Source: Leifsonia virtsii (lineage in GTDB: Bacteria > Actinomycetota > Actinomycetes > Actinomycetales > Microbacteriaceae). From it: a stretch of 64,000 nt of DNA. Shown piece by piece: positions 16,515 to 28,399 of this stretch. The notes below the pieces were generated by a model, which was not told the origin of the DNA, did not search any database, and saw only the letters and a list, made by a program, of their open reading frames with translations. Where the stretch lies: the NCBI RefSeq assembly GCF_030433675.1, contig NZ_JAROCB010000001.1, positions 431,333 to 495,332 on the forward strand, written 5' to 3'. How positions within the stretch are numbered: the stretch's first letter is position 1; each line of letters starts with the position of its first letter. The translations under genes and the position numbers were made by a program.

Positions 16515-18890
16515 ATGCCGGAGGTGGGGACGCGCGACGGGCTGACCGCCGCTGAGGTGGCCAAGCGTGTCGCCGACGGCCGCGTCAACACCCAGACCCA
16601 GCCGAGCTCGCGGTCGCTCGGCGACATCCTGCGCGAGAACATCTTCACGCTGTTCAACGGCATCCTCACCGCCTGCTTCGTCGCGGTGCTGCTGCTGGGC
16701 GACCTGCGCGACGGGTTCTTCTTCGGCATCGTCGTCGTCAACGCGCTCATCGGCATCGTGCAGGAGTACCGCGCGAAGCGCGTGCTCGACCGCGCCGCGC
16801 TGCTGGCCGCGCCGCACAGCCGGGTGCGCCGCGACGGCCAGGCCGTGACCGTCGCGCTCGAAGACGTGGTGATCGACGACCTGCTCGTGCTGCGGCCGGG
16901 CGACCAGATCCCCGCGGACGCCGTCGTGGTGGAGAGCACCGGGCTCTCGCTCGACGAGTCGATGCTGACGGGGGAGTCCGACCCGGTGTTCAAGGACGAG
17001 GACGCCCTGCTCCTCTCCGGCTCGCACGTCGTGACGGGCACCGGCCTCGCGCTGGTGACCGCGGTGGGCGCCGACTCGTATGCCAGCCGCCTGACCAGCG
17101 AGATCCGCAAGCACTCGCTCGTGCGGTCGGAGCTGCGGGAGGCGACCAATCGCATCCTGGTCTACCTCTCGTGGGTGCTCGGGCCGCTCATCCTGGTGAC
17201 GCTCGTCGGCCGGGTGCTCACCTACGGCGGGTTCTCCGAGGTGTTCGTCGACGACCGCTGGCGGCGCGCGCTGCTGGACGCGGTCGCGGCGGTGGTCGGC
17301 ATGATCCCGGAGGGTCTTGTCCTGCTGACCAGCCTCGCCTTCGGGGTGGCGGCCATCCAGCTCGCCTCACGCAAGGTGCTGGTGCAGGAGCTCGCCGCGG
17401 TCGAGGTGCTCGCCCGCGTCGACGTGCTGTGCCTCGACAAGACCGGGACGCTGACCACCGGCGAACTCGACCTGCACGGCATCGAGCCGCTGTGCGCGCC
17501 CGCGGGGGAGGAGCTCGCCGAGATCGCCCTCGCGGCCTTCGGGTCGGACGAGGCGGGCAACGCCACCTCGGGCATCCTCGGCTCGCGGTTCCGCAGCGAC
17601 CGGTTCCGCGTGACGCGCCGCATCCCGTTCTCCTCCGCCACCAAGTACAGCGCCCTGACGATGACGGTGGACGGCGAGGAGAGCTCCTGGGTGCTCGGCG
17701 CGCCGGAGCGCGTGCTGGAGGCGCACCCCGATCAGCTCGCACGGGCAACGGAGCTCGCTGCGAGCGGCCTGCGCACCCTGGCGCTCGCCCGCGCTGTCGA
17801 CCCGCTGCCCGCAGAGGTGCACACGCCGCTCAGCGGGACGCGCGTCGAGCCGGCCGAACTCGTGCTGCTCGCCGAGACCCTCCGCCCGGAGGCGCGCGAC
17901 ACGCTCGGCTACTTCCGGGAGCAGGCGGTGCGGGTCGTCGTCATGTCCGGCGACAATCCGGTCACCGTCGCGGCCATCGCGCGGGAGCTGCAGCTGGAGG
18001 GTGAGGCGGTGGACGCGTCCACGTTGCACACCGACGAGCAGCTGGCCGACGCGCTGGAGACGGCGAGCGTGCTCGGCCGGGTGAGCCCGGACCAGAAGCG
18101 CGCGGCCGTGCGGTTGCTCAAGGAGCGCGGCAGGACGGTCGCGATGACCGGCGACGGCGTCAACGACGCGATGGCGGTGAAGGACGCCGACCTCGGCATC
18201 GCGATGGGCACCGGCACCGCGGCGACCAAGGCGGTCTCGCGGGTGGTGCTGCTCGACGACCGGTTCGACCGGCTGCCGGATGTGCTCGCGTCCGGGCGCC
18301 GGGTCATCGCCAACGTGGAGCGGGTGTCGAACATCTTCCTGGCGAAGACGACGTACGGCATCCTGCTTGCGCTCGTGAGCGCGGTGGTGCTCTGGCCGTT
18401 CCCGTTCCTTCCGCGGCAGCTGACGCTGGTGTCGACGCTCGCCATCGGCATCCCGTCGTTCTTCCTGGCGCTCGCGCCCAACAAGCGCATCTACACGCCG
18501 GGGGTGCTCGGCCGCATCCTGCGCTACTCCGTGCCGACCGGCCTCATCGCCGGGGCGACCGCGATCGTGGCGTACGCGCCGCTGTACCGCAGCGTCCCGC
18601 TCCATGAGGCGCGCAGCGTGACCACAGTCGCGCTGTTCTGCGTCTCGCTGTGGATCCTGTGCGTCCTCACCCGGCCGCTGACCGGAGCCCGCTGGCTGCT
18701 GCTCGTGGCGGTGGCAGCGGCGTTCGTGCTGGTGTGCTTCATCCCGTTCACCGCGTCCTTCTTCGAGATGCATGTCGCGCTGGATACAGCCCTCGCCTGG
18801 GGTGTGCTCGTCGGGGCCGCCGGGGCGGTGGGCGTGGAGCTGTTCTACCGGTTCGCCAAGCGGCGCGGCCTGGTCTTCGACCGGCTCTGA
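16515..18890 (+). CDS. CtpE-like P-type cation ATPase
   Basis: A P-type ATPase of 791 residues. Domains in order: two N-terminal helices, the actuator domain with LTGES, helices with MIPEGLVLL, the phosphorylation site DKTGTLTTGELD (Asp308), a short nucleotide-binding domain, the hinge MTGDGVNDAMAVKDADLGIAMG, and six C-terminal helices. The N-terminus, the reduced N domain and the PEGL signature resemble mycobacterial CtpE, a calcium pump, so calcium export or uptake is the best guess. Substrate not proven. It follows the dut operon closely, while the downstream acnA has its own control region. Confidence 0.85.
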   Translation: MPEVGTRDGLTAAEVAKRVADGRVNTQTQPSSRSLGDILRENIFTLFNGILTACFVAVLLLGDLRDGFFFGIVVVNALIGIVQEYRAKRVLDRAALLAAPHSRVRRDGQAVTVALEDVVIDDLLVLRPGDQIPADAVVVESTGLSLDESMLTGESDPVFKDEDALLLSGSHVVTGTGLALVTAVGADSYASRLTSEIRKHSLVRSELREATNRILVYLSWVLGPLILVTLVGRVLTYGGFSEVFVDDRWRRALLDAVAAVVGMIPEGLVLLTSLAFGVAAIQLASRKVLVQELAAVEVLARVDVLCLDKTGTLTTGELDLHGIEPLCAPAGEELAEIALAAFGSDEAGNATSGILGSRFRSDRFRVTRRIPFSSATKYSALTMTVDGEESSWVLGAPERVLEAHPDQLARATELAASGLRTLALARAVDPLPAEVHTPLSGTRVEPAELVLLAETLRPEARDTLGYFREQAVRVVVMSGDNPVTVAAIARELQLEGEAVDASTLHTDEQLADALETASVLGRVSPDQKRAAVRLLKERGRTVAMTGDGVNDAMAVKDADLGIAMGTGTAATKAVSRVVLLDDRFDRLPDVLASGRRVIANVERVSNIFLAKTTYGILLALVSAVVLWPFPFLPRQLTLVSTLAIGIPSFFLALAPNKRIYTPGVLGRILRYSVPTGLIAGATAIVAYAPLYRSVPLHEARSVTTVALFCVSLWILCVLTRPLTGARWLLLVAVAAAFVLVCFIPFTASFFEMHVALDTALAWGVLVGAAGAVGVELFYRFAKRRGLVFDRL

Positions 18891-18902
18891 GCGTGGTAGA
18901 TT

Positions 18903-18920
18903 TATCTCGACGTCAAGATA
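18903..18920. promoter_or_regulatory. 18-bp palindromic operator upstream of aconitase
   Basis: TATCTCGACGTCAAGATA is a palindrome with one mismatched pair, 13 bases after the ATPase stop and 111 bases before the acnA start. Its AT-rich arms stand out from the surroundings. It looks like a binding site for a dimeric regulator; I do not assign one. Confidence 0.5.
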
Positions 18921-18932
18921 CTTTCCGTTCAC

Positions 18933-18952
18933 GGTGAATTAGGCTTACCTTG
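18933..18952. promoter_or_regulatory. Possible DtxR/IdeR-type iron box before aconitase
   Basis: TTAGGCTTACCTTG (18939-18952) matches the right-hand part of the DtxR/IdeR consensus TTAGGTTAGGCTAACCTAA; the left half matches poorly, about 12 of 19 positions overall. Aconitase is an iron-sulfur enzyme and iron control of acn is known in other actinobacteria, so the site is plausible but weak. Confidence 0.35.
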
Positions 18953-19030
18953 CTGGAAAGGCGCTTCGACGGACGACGAAGATGGACGAGGCGTGCGTGG
19001 ACATCGCCTGCCGATGAAGGAGAGGGCATT

Positions 19031-21844
<2,814 letters not shown>

Positions 21845-21860
21845 GCGGTCCCTGCCGAAC

Positions 21861-21903
21861 CTGAGCCCCCGGTCGTCGCGTGAAGCGGCGGCCGGGGGCT
21901 CAG
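21861..21903. terminator. Terminator between acnA and the Abi-like gene
   Basis: Perfect 12-base arms CTGAGCCCCCGG (21861-21872) and CCGGGGGCTCAG (21892-21903) with a 19-base loop. It lies 16 bases after the acnA stop, and its right arm contains the stop codon of the convergent Abi-like gene. It can serve both directions. Confidence 0.75.
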
Positions 21904-22511
21904 TTGGTCCGGGCGAACTCGGGCCAGTCGGCGTAGAAGTCGTCGAGCGCCGGCGAGAGCGGCTCGTGCTCGACGAACCAGCGCCGGGCGGTGGGGCTGA
22001 TGCTGTTGAGCACATCGCGCATCGCCTTGCGCTTGCCGCGGAGGTCGAGGGCGAAGACGGGTTCGTGGTGGGCGATGCGGTTGCGGAAGTCGGACACGAT
22101 CGCAACCGATCGCGCGATCTGGTCGACTCGGACTCCTTGGCGGTTGGCGAACGCGTGCTGGAGGGCTTCATCCCACAGCGCCTGCTTCCAACGGTGTCGC
22201 TTCGATGGCAGCAGATTGCGCCACACACCGAACGTGATCTGAGCGATCACATCGTCGTGCGTCGGCCGCCGACGGCCCCGGACTGCTCGAGCGGCGTCGA
22301 GGCCGGCTCTGCGGAGGCGGTCGGCCGGAATCACGGAGGCCAGCAGGCGTCCAGGCTCGAATGCCCACTCCGGTGTTCCGTGCACCGACTGATTCCACGT
22401 CCGCAGCTCCCGATCGAGCGCATTGCGGAGCATCACCTCGAAATAGTGGACCGCTGCATGGGCCACTCCGCTGATCTGAGCGTTGGCGCGATACAGCTCG
22501 AGCGCCCGCAC
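21900..22511 (-). CDS. Abi-like HEPN protein, probably frameshifted at its N-terminus
   Basis: A 203-residue protein resembling the Abi (abortive infection) family: LELYRANAQISG, FEVMLRNALDRELRTW, FGVWRNLLP, and RNRIAHHEP, an R-x4-H motif of HEPN-type ribonucleases. The family usually has about 20 more N-terminal residues. These can be read in another frame from an ATG at 22584 (MTAAIVTYLSEPRIATYRA) up to a (CG)4 run at 22526-22533; beyond it the main frame reads RDAGDEVRALELY. One extra CG unit would join the two. Either it is a frameshifted gene, a slippage-controlled gene, or translation starts at GTG 22511. Role in phage defence inferred from the family only. Confidence 0.65.
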   Translation of the reverse strand: MRALELYRANAQISGVAHAAVHYFEVMLRNALDRELRTWNQSVHGTPEWAFEPGRLLASVIPADRLRRAGLDAARAVRGRRRPTHDDVIAQITFGVWRNLLPSKRHRWKQALWDEALQHAFANRQGVRVDQIARSVAIVSDFRNRIAHHEPVFALDLRGKRKAMRDVLNSISPTARRWFVEHEPLSPALDDFYADWPEFARTN

Positions 22512-22644
22512 CTCGTCGCCCGCATCGCGCGCGGTACGTCGCGATGCGCGGTTCGCTCAAATAGGTCACGATCGCCGCCGTCATGCCGCGAGCGTAGTAA
22601 TCTTCTGCTCAGGACGCCGGCAACACTAACGGCGTCACGCTCTC

Positions 22645-22670
22645 AGCGGCCCGGGTTCTCCCGGGCCGCT
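22645..22670. terminator. Strong hairpin in the dxs upstream region
   Basis: AGCGGCCCGGG and CCCGGGCCGCT form a perfect 11-base stem with loop TTCT, followed by GTGCTT. It lies in the 202-base gap between the divergent Abi-like gene and dxs, so neither gene clearly needs a terminator here. It could end a short transcript or insulate dxs. Confidence 0.45.
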
Positions 22671-22786
22671 GTGCTTAACCGCACGCCCTTGCGGACAGCA
22701 TCCGGTCGGCGGGTCGGAAGTCAAGGGGAGGCCCGGAATGCGCCGTTCTGAGCCTCTCTTCATACCCGCGCGCCTAGACTCGGAGC

Positions 22787-24745
22787 ATGGGCATCCTCGA
22801 GACGATCCACGGTCCCCGTGACCTCGACCGGCTGACCGAGCAGGAGCTCGTGCAGCTGGCCGCAGAGGTCCGGGCGTTCCTCGTCGCCAACGTCGCGAAG
22901 ACCGGCGGCCACCTCGGGCCCAACCTGGGCGTCGTCGAGACGACCATCGCCATCCACCGCGTCTTCGACTCGCCGCGCGACGCCATCGTGTTCGACACGG
23001 GCCACCAGTCGTACGTGCACAAGCTGCTCACCGGGCGTCAGGACTTCTCGCGGCTCCGGCAGCGCGGCGGCCTGGCGGGCTACCCGCAACGGTCGGAGTC
23101 GGAGCACGACATCGTCGAGAGCTCGCACGCCTCCTCATCCCTGTCGTGGGCGGACGGCATCTCGCGCGCCTTCGAGCTGACCGGCCAGAAGGATCGGCAC
23201 GTGATCGCGGTCGTCGGCGACGGCGCCCTCACCGGCGGCATGACGTGGGAGGCGCTCAACAACATCTCCGACGACAACAACCGCCGGCTCATCATCGTCG
23301 TCAACGACAACGGCCGCTCGTACGCCCCGACGATCGGCGGCATGGCGCGCTTCCTCAACACCGTCCGCACGCGGAAGAGCTACCGCAACCTGTACCTCAC
23401 GTCGCAGCGCGCGTTCGACAAGCTGGGCACGCCCGGTCGGTCGTTCTACCGCGGCGTGCGCGGCGGCCTGCACGGGTTCCTCAGCCGGTTCTCCAACAAC
23501 GAGGCGCTGTACTCGAACCTCGACATCAAGTACATCGGCCCGGTCCACGGCCACGACATCGAGGCGATGGAGGAGGCGCTGCGCCAGGCGAAGAACTACG
23601 GCGCGCCCGTCATCGTCCACGCGATCACGCAGAAGGGCCGCGGCTACGAGCCGGCCCTGCGCGACGCGGCCGACCAGTTCCACTCGGTCGGCCAGATCGA
23701 TCCGGAGACCGGTGAGCCGACGGAGGGGTCGAGCAAGCCGTCCTGGACCGGCGTCTTCGCCGATGAGATCGTCCGGCTCGCCGAGCAGAACCCGAAGATC
23801 GTGGGCATCACCGCGGCCATGCTGCGCCCGACCGGGCTGCACAAGCTGGCCGAGCGGTTCCCCGAGCGGGTGCACGACGTCGGCATCGCCGAGCAGCACG
23901 CGGCGACGAGCGCGGCCGGCCTCGCGTTCGGCGGCCTGCATCCCGTGGTCGCCATCTACGCCACCTTCATGAACCGCGCGTTCGACCAGGTGCTGATGGA
24001 TGTCGCCCTGCACAAGGCCGGCGTCACCTTCGTGCTCGACCGCGCCGGTGTGACGGGTCCGGACGGGCCCAGCCACCACGGCATCTGGGACCTCGCCATC
24101 CTGCAGGTCGTCCCCAACATCCGGCTTGCCGCGCCGCGCGACGGCACCCGGTTCCGGGAGGAGCTGGCGGAGGCCGTGGCGGTCGACGACGCGCCGACCG
24201 TGCTGCGCTTCCCGAAGGGGTCCGTGCAGCCGGACATCGACGCCGTGCGCCGCCTCGACGACGGCGTGGACGTGCTCCGGGAGGGTGAGCGCAAGGACGT
24301 GCTGCTCGTGACGGTCGGCCCGATGGCCGACCTCGGGCTCAAGGTCGCCGACCGGCTGGCCGCGCAGGGCATCGGCGCCACCGTGGTCGACCCGCGCTGG
24401 GTCGTCCCGGTGCCGAAGAGCATCCTGTCGCTGGCCGCGGAGCACCGGATCGTCGTCACGATCGAGGACGGCATCCGGGTCGGCGGCATCGGCACGCGCG
24501 TGCGGCAGGACCTGCGCGAGGCCGGCATCGACACGGCCGTCGACGAGCTCGGCCTGCCCGACGCGTTCATCGACCACGCCTCCCGCGACCAGATCCTGGA
24601 GGACGCCGGCCTCACCCCGCAGAAGATCGCGCGCGACCTGGTGGCCCAGGTGCTCGGCAGCCGCGTCCCGATCGCGCGCCCCCTGCCCGACGACTCCGCG
24701 GTGCCCGACGACGCCCCGGCCCCGGTCAAGAAGCGCCGCGCCTGA
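22787..24745 (+). CDS. dxs: 1-deoxy-D-xylulose-5-phosphate synthase
   Basis: First enzyme of the MEP isoprenoid pathway: pyruvate plus glyceraldehyde 3-phosphate give DXP, using thiamine diphosphate. The 652-residue length is normal. Visible features are the N-terminal [10 protein letters not shown] and [10 protein letters not shown], the ThDP/Mg site [16 protein letters not shown], the second-domain catalytic Glu in [14 protein letters not shown], and [14 protein letters not shown]. The tail after [12 protein letters not shown] is a short disordered extension. TAGACT ends 6 bases before the ATG and there is no Shine-Dalgarno, suggesting a leaderless mRNA. Confidence 0.97.
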   Translation: MGILETIHGPRDLDRLTEQELVQLAAEVRAFLVANVAKTGGHLGPNLGVVETTIAIHRVFDSPRDAIVFDTGHQSYVHKLLTGRQDFSRLRQRGGLAGYPQRSESEHDIVESSHASSSLSWADGISRAFELTGQKDRHVIAVVGDGALTGGMTWEALNNISDDNNRRLIIVVNDNGRSYAPTIGGMARFLNTVRTRKSYRNLYLTSQRAFDKLGTPGRSFYRGVRGGLHGFLSRFSNNEALYSNLDIKYIGPVHGHDIEAMEEALRQAKNYGAPVIVHAITQKGRGYEPALRDAADQFHSVGQIDPETGEPTEGSSKPSWTGVFADEIVRLAEQNPKIVGITAAMLRPTGLHKLAERFPERVHDVGIAEQHAATSAAGLAFGGLHPVVAIYATFMNRAFDQVLMDVALHKAGVTFVLDRAGVTGPDGPSHHGIWDLAILQVVPNIRLAAPRDGTRFREELAEAVAVDDAPTVLRFPKGSVQPDIDAVRRLDDGVDVLREGERKDVLLVTVGPMADLGLKVADRLAAQGIGATVVDPRWVVPVPKSILSLAAEHRIVVTIEDGIRVGGIGTRVRQDLREAGIDTAVDELGLPDAFIDHASRDQILEDAGLTPQKIARDLVAQVLGSRVPIARPLPDDSAVPDDAPAPVKKRRA

Positions 24746-24764
24746 CCCACGGCTCCGGGGGCGG

Positions 24765-24795
24765 TTGACTTGGAGTGCGCTCGAAGTTCTACTGT
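24765..24795 (+). promoter_or_regulatory. MerR-type promoter with 19-bp spacer and operator
   Basis: -35 TTGACT (24765-24770) and -10 TACTGT (24790-24795) are separated by 19 bases, the over-long spacing typical of MerR-regulated promoters. Between them lies the near-palindrome CTTGGAGTGCGCTCGAAG (24769-24786). The MerR gene begins 6 bases after the -10, so the regulator probably activates its own leaderless transcript together with the reductase. Confidence 0.75.
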
Positions 24796-24801
24796 GGCGA
24801 T

Positions 24802-25199
24802 ATGACCGACACACGAACGGCGATGTCGATCTCCGACGTCGCCGAGCGGACCGGGCTCACCACCCACACGCTGCGCTACTACGAGCGGGAGGGGCTCATG
24901 CTCACCCCGGTCGGGCGGGCGTCGTCCACCCATCGCCGCTACACGGAGGCCGACGTCACCTGGGTGACGTTCCTCACCAAGCTGCGGTCGACCGCCATGC
25001 CGATCGCGACGATGCGCGAGTACGTCGTGCTCGCGCGGCAGGGCGACGGCACGCAGGCCGACCGGCTGGAGCTGCTGCTCCTGCACCGGATGGCCGTGGT
25101 GCGGCAGCTGGAGGAGATGACGGCGAGCCTGGCGGCCATCGACTACAAGATCGACCTGTACCGGCGCAACGTCGGCCTGGTCACGGAAGGGAACGACGC

Positions 25200-25203
<4 letters not shown>
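24802..25203 (+). CDS. MerR-family transcriptional regulator
   Basis: A 133-residue MerR protein. The N-terminal winged helix ([25 protein letters not shown], recognition wing with RRYTEADV) is followed by the dimerisation coiled coil ([30 protein letters not shown]). No cysteine lies in the effector region, so metal sensing is unlikely; the group resembles regulators responding to aldehydes or electrophiles. The stop overlaps the reductase start (ATGA), and the operator lies in the promoter just upstream, so it very likely controls the reductase. Confidence 0.92.
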
Positions 25204-26180
<977 letters not shown>

Positions 26181-26192
26181 CCCGTCCATCCG

Positions 26193-26243
26193 TGGGACGC
26201 AACACGCCGCTATCCGAAACGGATAGCGGCGTGTTGCGTCCCA
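26193..26243. terminator. Inverted repeat, CACGCCGCTAT family, copy 2 (perfect)
   Basis: Perfect 23-base arms (26193-26215 and 26221-26243) around a 5-base loop GAAAC; the arms contain GGGACGCAACACGCCGCTAT. It lies between the convergent reductase and fadB genes and shares its core with 12330-12380. It should terminate transcription from both sides. Confidence 0.75.
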
Positions 26244-26255
26244 TAGGTGTGAGCG

Positions 26256-28394
26256 TTACGCGACGCCCTTCACCGGCGGGTGGTGGAACGTGTCGCCGAA
26301 GACGCGCTCGGAGGCGCCCACCCGGTCCAGGTACGGCGTGATACCGCCCATCTGGAACGGGAAGCCCGCCCCGAGGATCATGCACAGGTCGATGTCCTCC
26401 GGAGCCTCCACGACGTGGTCGTCGACCAGCATGCGGTGGATCTCGTCGGCCAGGCCGTCCTCCAGCGTGCGGAGGATCTGCTCCTTCGTCCACGGGTTCT
26501 TGCCGCCCGAGACGATCTTCGCGGCGCCCTTGTCGAGGCCCTTCACCTTGCCCTTGGCGTCCTTCTCCAGCAGCGTGCCGTACTCGGCGAGCTTGTGGAG
26601 GTTCTCCGAGCGGTAGAACCGGTCCGGGAACGCGGCGTGGTGGGTGTCGAGCACGTGCGCGCCGACCTTCAGCCCGACCAGGTCGAGCAGGGCGGAGGGC
26701 GCCATCGGCAGCCCCAGCGGCGCGATGGCCTCATCGACCACCTCGAACGGCGTGCCGTCGTCGACGGCGTGCATCGCGTCCCCGAGGATCTTCGCCAGCA
26801 CGCGGTTGACCACGAAGCCGGGGGTGTCCGCGGTGATCACGGCGTTCTTCTTCAGGGCCGCCGCGGTCACCATCGCGGTCGACAGCGTCGCCTCGTCGGT
26901 GTGCGGCGTCTTCACGACCTCGATGAGCGGCATGACCGCGACCGGGGTGAAGAAGTGGAAGCCGACCAGGCGCTCCGGATGCTTCAGCTTCGCGCCGATC
27001 TGCTCGACCGACAGCGACGAGGTGTTGGTGGCGATGACGGCCTCGTCCGAAAGGTACGGCTCCACCTCGGCGAAGACGTTCTGCTTCACCGACAGCTCCT
27101 CGAAGACGGCCTCGATGACCCAGTCGCAGTCGGCGAAGTCGGCCTTGTCCGTCGTGCCCGTGACGAGCGCGCGCAGACGGTTGGCCTCGTCGGGGGAGAT
27201 GCGGCCCTTCTCCTGCAGCTTGCCGATCTCGTCGTGGATGTACGCCACGCCCTTGTCGACGTGCGCCTGGTCGAGGTCGGTGATGACCACCGGCACACGG
27301 AGGCGGCGCACGAACAGCAGCGCGAACTGGCTGGCCATGTAGCCGGCGCCGATGACGCCGATCTTGGTGACCTTCTTCGCCAGCTTCTTGTCGGGCGCGC
27401 CGGCCGGCCGCTTCGCGCGCTTCTGCACGAGGTTGAAGGCGTAGATGCTGGCCTGGAACTGGTCGCCCGAGATGAGCTCGGCGAGCGCCTCGTCCTCGAG
27501 CTCGAAACCGGCGGCGCGGTCGTTCGACTTGGCGGCCTTGAGCAGGTCGAGCGCCTTGTACGGCGACTTCGGGACGGTGCCGATGCGCGACTCGAGCATC
27601 TTGCGGGCGATGCCGATGGCGGCGTCCCACTTCACCATGCGCTCGATCTTGCCCGGCTCGTTGGGGCGCTTGACGACGACGTCGCCGGTGAGCACCTTGT
27701 CGGCCCACTTCAGCGAGTCTTCCAGGAAGTTGGCCGAGTCGAAGATCGCGTCCGCGATCCCGAGGTCGAACACCTCCTGCGCCTTGAGCATGCGGTTCTG
27801 CTTGAGCGGGTTCTCGACGACGACCTTGAGCGCGTTCTCGATGCCGATCAGGTTCGGCAGGATGGTAGCGCCGCCCCAGCCCGGGATGAGGCCGAGGAAC
27901 ACCTCGGGAAGTGCGAACGCGGCCGTGTTGCGGTCGATGGTGCGGTAGTCGGCGTTGAGGCCGATCTCCACGCCGCCGCCGAGCGCGAGGCCGTTGGTGA
28001 ACACGAACGACGGGACGCCGAAGGTCGCCTGCTTGCCGAGCACGTAGTGGCCGAGCTGCGGGAGCAGCTTCGCCACCTCGACGCTCGGGATGTCGCTGAC
28101 CCGGCTGAGGTCGGCGCCGGCGGCGAGGATGAACGGCTTGCCGGTGACCCCGACCGCGTCGATCTCGCCGCGCTTGGCCCGCTGCGTGAGCTCGTCGAAC
28201 ACGCGGCCGAGCTCCAGCAGGGTCGCCGGGCCCAGCGTGTTCGGGCGGGTGTGGTCGCGACCGTTGTTGAGGGTCACGAGCGCGAGGGTCTTGCCGCTGG
28301 GGAGCGGGACGTCCTTCACGAACGCGTGGGTGACGACCTCGTCGTCGGCCACGGCCTCCAGGGGGCTGAAGTCGATGGTGCTGTAGTCCGTCAC
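26256..28394 (-). CDS. fadB: Fatty-acid oxidation multifunctional protein (enoyl-CoA hydratase / 3-hydroxyacyl-CoA dehydrogenase)
   Basis: A 712-residue fusion. Residues 1 to ~300 form a crotonase fold (GVTGKPFILAAGADLSRV, oxyanion-hole segment FTNGLALGGGVEIGL, LPEVFLGLIPGWGGA). A Rossmann domain follows (IGVIGAGYMASQFALLF) with the dehydrogenase signature NTSSLSVEQI and HFFTPVAVMPLIEVV, then two C-terminal 3HCDH domains. It performs hydration of enoyl-CoA and NAD-dependent oxidation of 3-hydroxyacyl-CoA in beta-oxidation. GTG at 28394 is 5 bases after the thiolase stop, so fadA-fadB form an operon that probably acts as a complex. Confidence 0.93.
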   Translation of the reverse strand: MTDYSTIDFSPLEAVADDEVVTHAFVKDVPLPSGKTLALVTLNNGRDHTRPNTLGPATLLELGRVFDELTQRAKRGEIDAVGVTGKPFILAAGADLSRVSDIPSVEVAKLLPQLGHYVLGKQATFGVPSFVFTNGLALGGGVEIGLNADYRTIDRNTAAFALPEVFLGLIPGWGGATILPNLIGIENALKVVVENPLKQNRMLKAQEVFDLGIADAIFDSANFLEDSLKWADKVLTGDVVVKRPNEPGKIERMVKWDAAIGIARKMLESRIGTVPKSPYKALDLLKAAKSNDRAAGFELEDEALAELISGDQFQASIYAFNLVQKRAKRPAGAPDKKLAKKVTKIGVIGAGYMASQFALLFVRRLRVPVVITDLDQAHVDKGVAYIHDEIGKLQEKGRISPDEANRLRALVTGTTDKADFADCDWVIEAVFEELSVKQNVFAEVEPYLSDEAVIATNTSSLSVEQIGAKLKHPERLVGFHFFTPVAVMPLIEVVKTPHTDEATLSTAMVTAAALKKNAVITADTPGFVVNRVLAKILGDAMHAVDDGTPFEVVDEAIAPLGLPMAPSALLDLVGLKVGAHVLDTHHAAFPDRFYRSENLHKLAEYGTLLEKDAKGKVKGLDKGAAKIVSGGKNPWTKEQILRTLEDGLADEIHRMLVDDHVVEAPEDIDLCMILGAGFPFQMGGITPYLDRVGASERVFGDTFHHPPVKGVA

Positions 28395-28399
28395 GTGTC

